DNA of 64,000 bases. Origin: Saussurea involucrata. Lineage: Eukaryota > Streptophyta > Magnoliopsida > Asterales > Asteraceae. Shown piece by piece: positions 36,401 to 46,894 of the stretch (position 1 is the stretch's first letter; each line of letters starts with the position of its first letter). A program made the translations under genes and the position numbers. The stretch lies in contig CM066322.1 of assembly GCA_033807775.1 (NCBI GenBank), positions 23,776,501 through 23,840,500 of the forward strand. The letters run 5' to 3'. The notes beneath the pieces are model-generated. The model searched no databases, was not told the origin of the DNA, and saw only the letters and a program-made list of their open reading frames with translations.

Positions 36401-36679
36401 ACCAACTCAGGGGACTACAATCAATTCTTTTCTAAAATCCCAATTCTGTGTGATAATTCCAGTGCAATAGCTATTGCAAACAACCCTGTTCTTCACTCCA
36501 GATCTAAACACATAGATATCAGGTATCATTTCATCAGGGACCACATTTCCAAAGGTGACATTGAAATGTACTTCATTCCCACCGATTTGCAGCTTGCTGA
36601 TTTATTCACTAAACCCCTTGATGAAACCAGGTTCAACTTTCTCATAAGTGAACTTGGGATGTGCACTCTACAAGAATAA
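33425..36679 (+). pseudogene. SIRE pol: protease, integrase, reverse transcriptase, RNase H (frameshifted)
   Basis: The first segment, 33425-35131, opens with the aspartic protease motif LDSGCSRHMT. It continues with the GAG-pre-integrase HHCC region (LWHKRLSHLNF ... CDACEKG) and the integrase core (LVIVDEFTRYTW; SDNGTEF; NGVVERKNRT). A Pro/Thr-rich linker (34780-35030) contains a frameshift. The second segment, to 36435, has reverse transcriptase (KARLVAQGYRQ, YVDDIIFG) and RNase H (YSDSDFAGS ... STAEAEY). One extra G in AGGGGA near 36409-36412 ends that frame early. The remaining RNase H tail, ending CTLQE at 36679, continues in the next frame. The gag stop upstream is in frame with this segment, so gag and pol were probably linked by readthrough in the parent element. 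Confidence 0.85.
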
Positions 36680-37358
36680 CGTGTGTTTATGCTCCACCGA
36701 TCTCACATCGGTGGACACTTCCTCATCCACTTCTAACTCTCCACCGATCTCTCATCGGTGGACAAATCTCTGTGCCTCTCAACCAATTTCATTCTCTTTC
36801 CATCCACCGAAATCTGCTTCGGTGGCATCTCTCTCTTCTCTAACACTTCTACCGACTACCCTTTCGGTGGAATCTTTCTAAACTTCCACCGAAATCTATT
36901 CTCGGTGGAATCCTTCAATCCTTCACCAAAATCGGTGGAACCCTTCAAATCGGTGGAACCCTTCTCAAATAGGTGGAACCCCTCAACTCCTCGGTGGAAT
37001 CCTCACACCGACTCTCCACCGATCCACCACCGAATTCCCCGAATCTCCACCGAATCACCACCGAATCTCATCCGATCCACCACCGAATCTCCACCGTTCC
37101 ACCACCGAATCTACCCCGATCCACACTCTTATCTTATACGATTCCCAATGTGTCAGTGATGGGAGACCTTTCACCTTTCACCTTCCCTCTCGCCGTTTTT
37201 CTCCCATCTCCCAATAAACATCATCATTCTTTCATCCTCTCTCACCTCTATATATACGAACGTGCCTTAAACTCTTTTCCCTCACTCCTCTTTTCTCAAA
37301 ACCTGAAATCCTTTTCCCTCTCATCTCTCTCTCGAAAAACCTCTCACTTTCCATTGCC
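36680..37358 (+). repeat. Spacer packed with CCACCGA/TCGGTGG inverted heptamers
   Basis: Between pol and the env-like gene, CCACCGA or CACCGA and the complementary TCGGTGG recur dozens of times, often as pairs 8-20 bases apart that can form hairpins (for example 36697-36715 and 36742-36762). Overlapping frames here such as 36973-37530 are not supported as genes. A TATATATA at about 37249-37256 precedes the env-like gene and could serve as a promoter element. Confidence 0.8.
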
Positions 37359-40300
37359 ATGGCCTCCTCCAGATATGTTATTCCCACACGATTTGAAGAT
37401 CTTAAGTTTAATCCGTGTAATCACGTTGCCCGCTTCGATCCAGATCCAGCTCATCCCGAGTTCTCCACTATCGCAAAGTTCCTTACTCGCTCTCCTCTTC
37501 TTCATGCCTTTACTTGCAACCCCAAGATGAGTAAAATGCTCATTGGAAAATTTTGGTTAACCTGTGTATACGACCCTTCCAACGAAGCCATTCACGCCTC
37601 CATTCTTTCTGACGACGCCGGTGATCACGACCTTACGTTTGGGGTCGATGATGTTCGTCTCGCTCTCAAGATTGACGCCTTTCCCGACTACGAAGAAATG
37701 TATTTGGAAACCGTACATGAAGACGTTCTTCTTACCACCGGATACGTGCTCGACGACTCCTCCAAAAGCTCCAAAGGCCCCGGTACTCTTCTCCGCAGCA
37801 AAATGGGAGGCATTTGGAACTTCTTCTTTGCTCACGTTATCCATTGCCTCTCTCGCAAAACCAGTGGGCATGGTCAATCGCCTTCATACATCAACAATCT
37901 CGCACATGCCCTCATCTTCCAAAGAAAAGTCGACTTCGCCCAATACTTCTTCTCGGAGCTTGTCGAGGTTATCAAGACTCCCAAGAAATGTTACGTTGCA
38001 TATCCACGTTTCATCTCCATGATCATACAGCACAAACTCTCTACGGCTTTGGAGTCAGATCGCACATCCCCTTCACCGCGATTCTCTTATGAGTGGTCTT
38101 CTCCGTGTGTAGGCACCAAAACTCTCAACGTTAAACCGCTCGCCACCGATCGCCCCTTACGACCAGGTATGATCTCTTTTGCTCTCTCTCCCGATCTACA
38201 TTGGGGTGATGTGGAAATTCCCGGGTTTCGTCACCTGGAAATTCCCTAGGTCACCCCAACTGTCGTGGCCCCTTCTCCCCGTTCCCGAGTTACGTCGGGT
38301 GGCACTCAAAAGAAACGACAAAAGGCCACCGACACCTCCGCACCCGCTTCTCGAACTACGCCACCGAGAGTTCCCTCGGAGGCTTCCCCGGTTCAAACCC
38401 CTTCTCATAAGCGGAGGCACTCATCTTCCCCTTCGGGATCTCTTCCAAAGAGGTCTCGGAAACCATCGGCCCAACCGACTAATCCAACTGTCGATTCTCG
38501 AAAATCTCCAGTTGTTGAACTTCATCCCTCCGGGCCAAGGGAATCCGTTACAAACCCCACCGACTCCTCTGTTGCCTCACAAAAGGCCTCAGTTGTACAT
38601 TTGGAGAAACCTCAACATACCTCCCCACTCGTTTCTTTGAGTGGTGGAGATGACCTCGAGGTCTCTCCTCTCGAGGGTTCTGATTTTTCACTTCACAGCC
38701 TTTCACCCGATCAGTTTACGATCGATGAAATTGCATAACCCCTTCAGGGTTCCCCCCCCCCCCCCCACAGTTTTCACCCCCCTTGATTTCTTTGCTTTTC
38801 TTTTAGCGGACACTGGTTCTCCCCGAACCATCCCGTCCCCCGAAGAACATCACAACGAGTCTCCCTCGCCGAGGCAACGATCTCCACACCGATCTCCTTC
38901 ACCTCCCCGACCTCCCCGAACCCTCTACACCGACGAGCTCGTGCCTTACTTACGAAATCCCCTCCCCGAAGCAGATCCCCTTCGCATGCAGTTTTCGTTT
39001 CCCGAAGTCGGTGGTCAGACCTCGTCACACTTAGACCGACCTTCTGCTTTTCTTCAATCCATAATCTCCCTGATCTCCCAAGCCAACTCTCGAATAGCAT
39101 TGCTCGAGTCTCAGTTACCTCGACTTCTTCTCGATGCCCTCACCGAAGCTCTGCGACCCTTAAATGACAAAATCTCTTCACTTTCTACCACCATGAAGTC
39201 TTTCTCAAAACCCTCCACCGACTCTCCTCACCATGAATGGGAAATGGATATGGGTGATTTCTCTCTGGTTCCCGACACCATCTCTGATAGCTTGGCCTTC
39301 CTACACTCCAAGTTTAATAAAGTGTTCTTTGAGATGGGTTTTAAGCTTCCGGCTGTTTCTGAGGGGGAGAAAACCTCAGCTCCACCGAAATTGCCATCCA
39401 TAAAGAAATCTTCCAGTAACAAGCCTCCACCGAAAACCCCTCCACCATCACCGAAAGACTCATCACCGAAATCATCTTCTCCTTCACCAACATATACAGG
39501 TACCACCGAAGCCTTAGACCTTGATGCATCAACTGACGGGGAGCAATCCAGCAAAGCTCCCAAAGACAAAGGCAAGAAAGCTTTTTCGGCCGAAGAATTG
39601 GCTAAAGAAGAAAAGAAGAAAAAGGAGTTGGCAAAGTATGGGGCTCGACCTAAAGGTGCTGAATCTCTTAAACTCAAGCCTGCTTCTCAAATAATCACCA
39701 CCGATCTCGGTCTCTCCCTTCAAGAAATTGAGGAAGCAAAAATCGCTCAAATCAACTTAGATAAATCCAGAGATCTCTCCCTTAAAGCTGCCGAAGAAGA
39801 AGCTGCAAAAGCAAAATCCACTGATGCCATTCAAATCCAAAAATCGGTGCTGAGTGCCCTAGAACAAGAAAAGAATGATGAAATTAGCTGGTACAAAAAG
39901 ACCATGCACCACCGAAACAACAAGTCACCGATTTCAACTGTAAAGATTGCCACCTCCAAAGCAAACCCGAAAGACATCAGGCTGATCATTGACAGAGAAT
40001 GGTTCGATGAAGAGTGTGAAAGAAAGTCATCTCCAACTCTTCGGTCTCTCGGAATGGTATGAAATCTCTCAACACCTGGTCAGGAGTCCAAATCCAAAGA
40101 AAGACATCTTTGTCAAATACATTGATGGACTGATGGGAAAGATGAAAGAAATCAAAAGAAAGCACAACATCACTCTTTCCACGGATGAAAGAGCCAAACT
40201 TCAATACTTGAAAGAGAAAATCATCCTTCCTAAAGTTAAAAATCCCCCTGACTCGGTCTTCAAGGAAATGGCAAGAAATGGTCAAATCCCAAATGTGAAC

Positions 40301-40549
40301 AATCTAAACCTCACCATCCCCACTTCGGTCCCCTACCCTACCACAACCTTGAGCCTCTCACCGATACCAGGATTGTTCTTCAACGATGGTCTCGGTCGTC
40401 GGTCCTTCTTCAGATTTGCCCAGATACCCATCGCCGATACTATCTTTCTGGAAGGCATTCACAACCTCTTTCCTAACATCCCCGAAGCTCAACCTTTCTA
40501 TCGAAACCTAATGGAAGAAATCAAGCGCCGACAATCCTCAAAGAAGTAG
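37359..40549 (+). pseudogene. SIRE env-like third gene, broken
   Basis: The ATG at 37359 opens a frame of 296 residues ending at TAG 38247-38249. The same frame resumes at once to 38738, and a run of about 14 C (about 38753-38766) then moves the reading into another frame that continues to 40062. A further shift near 40025-40060 moves it to the frame ending at 40549. The N-terminal part is a compact domain (SSRYVIPTRFEDLKF ...) seen in plant proteins labelled envelope-like in SIRE/Maximus elements. The middle is Pro/Ser-rich. Then come a Lys/Glu-rich coiled coil (about 39590-39900) and a C-terminal domain. No convincing signal peptide or membrane helix is visible, so a role in membranes is not supported here. 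The function of this family is unproven. Confidence 0.75.
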
Positions 40550-40831
40550 GTTCTCTCTTGTGGTACTTATAAAAGTTAGTTTCTCATTTTGTAAATTGTA
40601 CGAGAACTAATCGAAATACAAGTATCTCTATTTGAATTTTATTTCGGTACATACTTTACTTTCCTTTACTTGTAAATACTATACATAGTATACACTCATA
40701 CAAAAGAAACAGATCAAAAAGAACAAAAAGAATGGTCTGTGTGAAAAGAACCCAAAAAGAGTAAAAAGGGTCAAAATGCTTTTACTTTTCAAATACTCTT
40801 AAATATTCTAAGAAAGGAGCTCAAATTCAAA
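40550..40831 (+). other. SIRE 3' untranslated region
   Basis: AT-rich, A-rich toward the end; leads into the polypurine tract. No gene seen. Confidence 0.6.
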
Positions 40832-40842
40832 TAGGGGGAGAT
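40832..40842 (+). other. Polypurine tract
   Basis: TAGGGGGAGAT directly before the 3' LTR; primes plus-strand DNA synthesis. Confidence 0.75.
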
Positions 40843-41780
40843 TGTTGGGTCACCAAGGATTTGAAATTGACTCACCGATGTTTTCCCTAAAACTCCTACT
40901 TAGAATATTTTAGTTTGGTTCTTTGAATGACTTGTACAAAATTTCAAATGTTCGGTGAAGTCGAAGATCAACCGAAACCAAGCTTGAAGACTCTCTACTT
41001 GTGGAAACTAGAAGACTCTCGGCAACATACAAACAAGTCATCACCACCGAATTGCCTGAACAATTTCGGTGGGCTCCTTCACCACCGAAATGTTCTCACA
41101 ATTTCGGTGGTCGCTCTCTCTCTCTCTACCGAAGATCCTGAACAATTTCGGTGGGCTCCTTCACCACCGAAATGTTCTCACAATTTCGGTGGTTGCTCTC
41201 TCTCTACCGAAGATCCCTCAATTTCGGTGGAAACTTCTTCGGTGCTAAAGTCTTGAAGGAAAGATCATTTATTATGGGACAGAATCCTCTAGCAGATAAA
41301 AGTGACAGTTTGTCTCTTTATCCATTATCAGTTAAAGTCGTTTTCCTTTGCATGAGCTCTACTGTCTGCACCTAGTAAAAAGTGACAAGGACTTATCAAC
41401 TCTCCAGAAGTCAACATCCTCAGCAAGTTGGAAGATGACAAGTGTCCCAAGCATTTAATGCTTGTGCACTCCTGGCCACTATAAAAGGGAGAAGACATCC
41501 TCATGCAATCTCACGCTTTTCTGGATTTCTCTCAGTGCAAGATCTTCATATTGCTTGATAACCTTATAGCCTTGCTCTTAGTGTTCTCTGCTGTATTGTT
41601 CAGTTTACTTTGTGAAAGATTGTTAGAATAGTTTATCTGTTCTTTTCCGCAACAGTCTTTAAGTTTTCTATGTGTGATTCTTGTTGAAAGATTTTCAATA
41701 TAAAGAATTAAAATTGTGAAAATTTGGAGTATTGTATTCAACCCCTTCTACAATACTTGGTTAGCCATCTGGGACTAACA
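40843..41780 (+). repeat. 3' LTR of the SIRE element, full length
   Basis: 938 bp, TGTTGGGTCACC to GGGACTAACA. The first 96 bp have no counterpart in the 5' LTR, which shows that the 5' copy is truncated. TATAAAAGGG lies at about 41480. Confidence 0.9.
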
Positions 41781-42403
41781 GTTTGTGTATGGGTATTCGG
41801 GTCTGGAAGAATAGGGGGCATATCAAAAAAGTCATTTAACTGACTAAATGATTTATTACTATGGGTATATTCTTCGTCCTCATCACTATCGGTATCTGAT
41901 CTGTCTATATCAGAATTACCCATTGTGAAAACACGGGTTTTGTCATCAGCAACTCCAGCAAAGCGTCCTTCTTGGTCTTCTTTTTCTTCTTCTTCTTGTG
42001 GTTGTTGTTGTTGCGTCTCCGGAACATAATCAGGCTCCTCCATTTGGAGGTCTTCGTCATCACCTTCGTCATCGTCTTCGTCGCACACCGATGAATCGGC
42101 ATACACAAAAAGTAATGGAGGTCTTTTTGATTCGGCTGCAAAGTGCAGAAAACCAGAGATATCCCCATCGTTGGATAACTCCACAAATGACCCATCACCA
42201 TTCTTAAAAACTAACTTGCAAACAACAGAAGGGTCGATTCCACATTTTTTCATGGCGTATGCAACAAACTTCTGATAAGTATAGTTTACTGACAATTTTA
42301 CACCATGCTTAGATTTATAAGCAAAATTCCACTCATTGTTGTCTTGCACCCATTCACCATCGAAACAGAAATATAGCTTAGCTTTTGCAACAGATGGACT
42401 CAT
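41781..42403 (-). pseudogene. MULE transposase, N-terminal portion
   Basis: The start codon at 42403 lies a few bases inside the right inverted repeat. About 207 residues remain before the SIRE LTR. Residues about 8-100 form the PB1-like N-terminal domain of plant MuDR transposases (KLYFCFDGEWV ... FKNGDGSFVELSNDGDI). A long acidic stretch, Gln/Glu-rich, follows. The MuDR DNA-binding and early catalytic segments that should come next are deleted. The catalytic remainder is on the other side of the insertions at 28271 and below. The same-strand order confirms that the two parts belong to one gene. Confidence 0.85.
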
Positions 42404-42925
42404 TTTTTCAGTAGTATCTCAAAAAGAAAATACTGAAGAAAGAAAGCAAGAAAGAAGGATGGAATGGGTGTGAATTATGGATTGCATTTCACTGATATTT
42501 ATGGATGAAATCTCATTGATGAAACAACCAACATTGATGAAACAACCAACATGAATTGCAACCACAAATTGGTCTTTCAAGTACAATGATTCAACAATGA
42601 TGAAACAAGCTAGTGAATTTTAACCACAAATTGGTCTTCAAAGTACAATAATTGTGGAAAAAAACAGTAAAAACATGCAAAGATTTGTGCAAAAAAGGAC
42701 CAAAATTTTAATTTTTTTGCCTACCGCGGACAGGGGCCAATCATGTCACCGCGGGCATAGTTGGGGGGCTCCGCGGGACATTTTGGCCAAACATGGGTGC
42801 CACTTGGGCACTGTTCCGCGATCGCGGGACCAATCGCGGAAAAATGAGTATTTTGGTAAAAATAGCGAGAAAGTGGGTATTTTGATAAGTCAAAGTCAAA
42901 GTATAGGTATTTTAATTAATTTCCC
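42404..42925 (-). repeat. Right terminal inverted repeat of the MULE
   Basis: Inverse of the left repeat and longer, because an ACCACAAATTGGTCTT-containing segment of about 70-90 bp is duplicated (about 42560-42590 and 42620-42655). It ends a few bases before the transposase start codon at 42403 and probably serves as its promoter. Confidence 0.85.
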
Positions 42926-42934
42926 AATTACAAA

Positions 42935-44787
42935 AGCGATTACATTTATACAAAATCAAGAGAGAGAGATACCATACCATTATTATTGTACATAATGACT
43001 ATTTGTGTCAATTTCCGTGTTTAAAACATATGTCTTGGATGATGCTTATGAACATGATTTTGAATGCTTACTTATCTTTTACATTATACAAATAGATAAA
43101 TAATAAAAGTGAAGATTAAACTTTCATATCAAACATCACTCATTACATTTTCTGCCAATTGAATCATATTTTATGATAGATACATAATTTTGTAAATATG
43201 AACGAGTCTATGTTTTTTACGTCACAAATTATAAACTGTTTTGTTTTATTATTTATTATTAAAGTTACGTAAAGCTGAGTTATTTTTTGAATTAAATAAT
43301 AACTAACGAAATAATGTAATTATGTAGTTGATAATTAATTTATTTATCTTTTTATACATATATTACGTAACAAAATGTTAAAAATGGGGAAAATTGTGGA
43401 CACAATTAATAAAATGATGGATGAATTTCCATAGTTCTTTTTGTTACATACATCAACAAAAATATCTATTAATTGCATACTTAAATTCCTGTAGTTCGTC
43501 TCATTGAAATAAGATAAAATAATTGTATGTAAATTTCTTTTAATTTATTGACTAAAGATGGGCATGGAACAGACCGAAAAAATCTGGTTGGTCAAAGTAT
43601 AGTCAAAGATGTGAAAACGCTTTGTTTGGTCCCGATCTGGAAACTAATTACGATCTAGCGGTTCAAACTGGGATTTTTATCCGATTCAAGCTTTTATCTG
43701 GTTCTAAAAAAAGACCAATCTACCAAAAAAGGGTTTTAGACCGTTTAAGGACCGATAGTTGGACTTGATGACGTAATGATCTGATTTGGACAGGAAAGAC
43801 CGATCTATTTGCCCATCTCTACACATTGACAATGTCTGTGTTTTTAATTAAAAGAAAAAGGAAGAACGAGTAATGCAAAGGAGAAAGAAGTCTTTCCCTC
43901 TTCTCTACAACCCACGTTGCATATGTTGAAAAGGAGGGACACGGATCAAGCGACATGTATGTTTGGTTCAAAGGGAGTCTAAGAATATCTGACACTAAAT
44001 CAATTCCCAAGGAACAGATAAAGTTTAACAAAATGTTTGTCTGATCATCCTATCGCATCATGATCACTGATGGGATCAAAATACTAATGCAACATTAAAT
44101 TTGCTCTTTCTTTTTTAAATAACAAGTTCTAATTATCCGGTCCATACTTCCCAAATCAAGGATTTTTTTCCGGTTTTCTTTTTAAGTGTGCTAAGGAAGC
44201 CTATAAGTTCACTTTCTAATTAATTAGTATGAAAGTATATGTAATTACCCAAATTATATAAAGCATGAACATAACCTTATTTATAGCATGGTCCCTAAAT
44301 AATGTTAAATAAAATGTACGGACATTAATTTTCTAACAATCTATTGAAATATGCCCATGTTGAATAGGTTTCACCTTGTCTAATAAATACATAATAAACC
44401 CTAATAAATACGCCTTAATATTCAAGACGAAGTTGCTTGAAAACGAATTGTTTAGATGGGTGATAATAAATACCTCTTATGATTATTCAATATTAGTTAT
44501 ACATTCTTTTTATTAGAGAACGATATTGTTGAAAATAATGCAAATTCTAGTTGTCTAAGATGTAACACAATGCCCTAAGTGCGAGAGTTTAGCCAATCCG
44601 GAGTCATAATTGACTCAAAATTTGCTCATAAATTATATTCATTAATTAAATAAGAAGTTGTATTATACCCTAAAGAGGACATAAACTAAAAATGGTATAT
44701 GTCTTTTGGTTCTTTTTAGTTTTTACGGTCGCGGTTAATATCTAGTTTACTAGATAAAGCTTTTTCATTTGGTGCTCTCATATTCAC
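42935..44787. other. AT-rich intergenic DNA
   Basis: No gene recognised. A possible hAT-like MITE at about 43556-43820 is bounded by AGATGGGCAT and its approximate inverse TTTGCCCATCT, but no matching 8-bp duplication was found. Confidence 0.4.
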
Positions 44788-45007
44788 TCATGGGGCGTAT
44801 GGTTCGTTTCAAGGAATGAAAATGAAAATGACAATCAAAATAGGGTAGAATAGGAATCATTGTTTTCATTCCATTCTATTATATAACTTTGGATTCCTTA
44901 AAATTAATAAATAAATAAAAAAACATAAAATAAACATGAAAAGCATCAAATCGTCTTCATTCTTCCAAATAAGTTTTTGGTTCCTACACCACAACAAGCA
45001 GCTCCAC

Positions 45008-46615
45008 TGTAACACCCCATAATTCAATCTGGTGGTCTTTGTAGATAAATAAGAAATTTTGGGGCTCTTTTGGGAAAAACTCAAAGTTCTGTGGCTGAGT
45101 TGTGAAAAGGAAAAGTTTAATAAGATAAAACCCTCCTAAACCCTATTTTGTTCCTCATATTTCGGCTGGAGAGTTCTAGAGGGGGGAGAAGGAGTTCAGG
45201 AAATCCAATTGAAGGTTTGGAGAAGGTGGATCAGCTAGGGATTGAAGAAGTTTCGATTAAGGTATACCTCCACCTTCCTTTCTTAGCTTTGTGTCTAAAT
45301 GGAGCTTAGATGTTCAACCATCAATGCTTTCTCTTCTTCTTTAAGTGTTTTGAGACAAAACCCAGTGGAAGGGTGTGTTGAATGAATCCCTTGAGGAGTT
45401 TGTGAACTCTTGGTGATGTTCCACCCTTCCAATGGAGGTTCTTAAGTTTAATCCATTCTAAGAAGGGGATTTGTGTTTCAAAAGAGTATTTCATGATGGT
45501 TTGATTGAGGAATTGATTGATTAAGTAATGAGAATTGTTTCCTTAATGTATATATAGTTTTAGAGTTTGTTTTGGGAAGTTATCTGCCAATTGGAATCAG
45601 TTTTGGAGATTTAGATTACGTTTTCGAGCTGACCCAGGTGAGCAGAACTGAGAGTGCTCGTCCAGAGGGTTACGCGGCTTACTACGCGGTTTGCAAACCG
45701 CGTAGCAAACCGCGTAAGTCTCTGTTGGGCGATTCTCGTTTTCTGCTTCGTTGGTCGTTCGGGCTTGGGTTCGAGGCCTGGTTTAAGGGATTGTCTTAGG
45801 ACGTTATGGGGGATGTTTTAAAGTATAATTGGGGAGTCTAATACCTCCTATGTTAACCCCAATTCAGGTGATCATTTGGTGTTTAAGTGAGCTCCGTGTA
45901 GTGTGTCGTTTAGCCGAGCATCAGGTGAGTTCCCTTATGCATAACTTTTATTTAAAATGATTTGCAAAGGTTTGTATGACTGAAATTGGTTTACTCAAGC
46001 TTTATGAACATATGTTTCTCTTGGCACAAAAAGTCTTGTTTTGCAAACAAAGGAGGGTTGCCCTCAAGTACGTGGATTCGCATGTTTTATTGAATTATCA
46101 TTGGTGGAGTTGGGTTGCACCGTGGGGTGGGGGGACTACTTGGTTTGCCGTACCCGGCTTTGTAGGGTGTTGCCGTACCCGGCTTTGTAGGGTGTTGCCG
46201 TACCCGGCTTTGTAGAGTGTTTGCCATGGTCTTCTCTCCGCTGTGCATACCATTGTTGAAAATGTGATTTGATACGTTATTGTTTTTGTAAAGAAATGTT
46301 TTGCTTTAAATGATTTGTGAACGTATTTTCGGGGGAATTCACTAGACCCTATGGTCTAACCCTCGCTTTTCAAAACTAAAAACCATTTTCAGGTAAGGAT
46401 CGCTTAGGCGCAACGTCAAAAGGGAAAGAGAAGGTTTGAGGCGGCGAGGTGAGATTAGAGACCGTCATGATCCAGTTTTTATTAGTTGAACATCTCGGTT
46501 GTATTTGTTGTCGAACCGTAAGCTTTAAGAATGTTATTAAGTATTGTGATGTAATTGGGACCCTTATGGGCTTTTTGACTAATATTATTATGTTAAGTCT
46601 TTTTGGGTTGTTACA
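45008..46615 (+). repeat. 5' LTR of the Tekay element
   Basis: TGTAACACCC to GTTACA. It contains a perfect 24-bp palindrome at 45682-45705 (half-site CTACGCGGTTTG), three tandem 25-bp units at 46145-46219 and the hairpin motif at 46343-46358. The frames at 45572-45799 and 45976-46215 are LTR sequence, not genes. Confidence 0.92.
46145..46219. repeat. Tandem array, 25-bp unit, three copies
   Basis: TTGCCGTACCCGGCTTTGTA plus five bases, repeated at 46145, 46170 and 46195; the other LTR carries the same array at about 52811-52885. Confidence 0.9.
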
Positions 46616-46617
46616 AA

Positions 46618-46630
46618 TGGTATCAGAGCC
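46618..46630 (+). other. Primer-binding site (initiator Met-tRNA type)
   Basis: TGGTATCAGAGCC two bases after the LTR. Confidence 0.85.
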
Positions 46631-46894
46631 ATAGTTTAAGGGATTTAGGTGACCGGATGGGCCTAGACTTAAACTTTGGGGTAGGGACACAACCGAGATA
46701 TAGGATGGCCATAGGAGGAGACCTAAGAGGAACGAGTGGAATGGGGTGTCGAGAATCATCATGTGAGGTAAATTGGGAATTATACCTGGCCAATATAATT
46801 TCGAATTTACAGGCACGTGAGGATGCTTAAATTACCTCATGGGGGTGGTATTGGTATTAAACATTTGTTTTGTGTGTTTTGTATCAGTTTCGTC

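Larger units (their letters stand above)
29819..41780 (+). mobile_element. SIRE/Maximus-type Ty1/copia retrotransposon with env-like gene
   Basis: Order: truncated 5' LTR, primer site, long gag, in-frame stop, pol (protease, integrase, reverse transcriptase, RNase H), a 0.7-kb hairpin-rich spacer, an env-like gene, a polypurine tract and a 3' LTR. This order and the large third gene are typical of the SIRE lineage. Over the shared 0.84 kb the LTRs differ by about four or five substitutions and two length changes in CT and C runs, so the insertion is young. The 5' LTR lacks its first 96 bp and the left target site is gone, so a deletion followed insertion. The right end abuts the MULE transposase at 41781. 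Pol and env-like genes carry frameshifts and a stop, so this copy is defective. Confidence 0.9.
22770..42925. mobile_element. Mutator-like element (MULE) with three genes, later broken by insertions
   Basis: Inverted repeats beginning GGGAAATTAATTAAAATACC sit at both outer edges. The flanking 9-mers TATTACAAA (22761-22769) and AATTACAAA (42926-42934) match at eight of nine, the target-duplication length of Mutator elements. Inside are a plus-strand coiled-coil gene starting at 23204, a minus-strand PB1-like gene (26093-26670) and a minus-strand transposase gene starting at 42403. Three later LTR insertions at 23486-25742, 28272-29818 and 29819-41780 account for more than 15 kb, so the original MULE was roughly 4.5 kb or somewhat more, since some of its transposase is deleted. 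The transposase is broken, so the element is not autonomous. Confidence 0.85.

Noticed and set aside
36648..37530. Several overlapping frames between SIRE pol and the env-like gene
   Set aside because: They are by-products of the CCACCGA-rich repeats and disagree with each other in frame.
45572..46215. Frames inside the Tekay LTR
   Set aside because: Partly repeated in the other LTR, contain tandem units, and carry no domain.
46618..46630. tRNA-like sequence TGGTATCAGAGCC
   Set aside because: Too short for a tRNA gene; it is the primer-binding site next to an LTR. No complete tRNA or rRNA gene was seen in the window.
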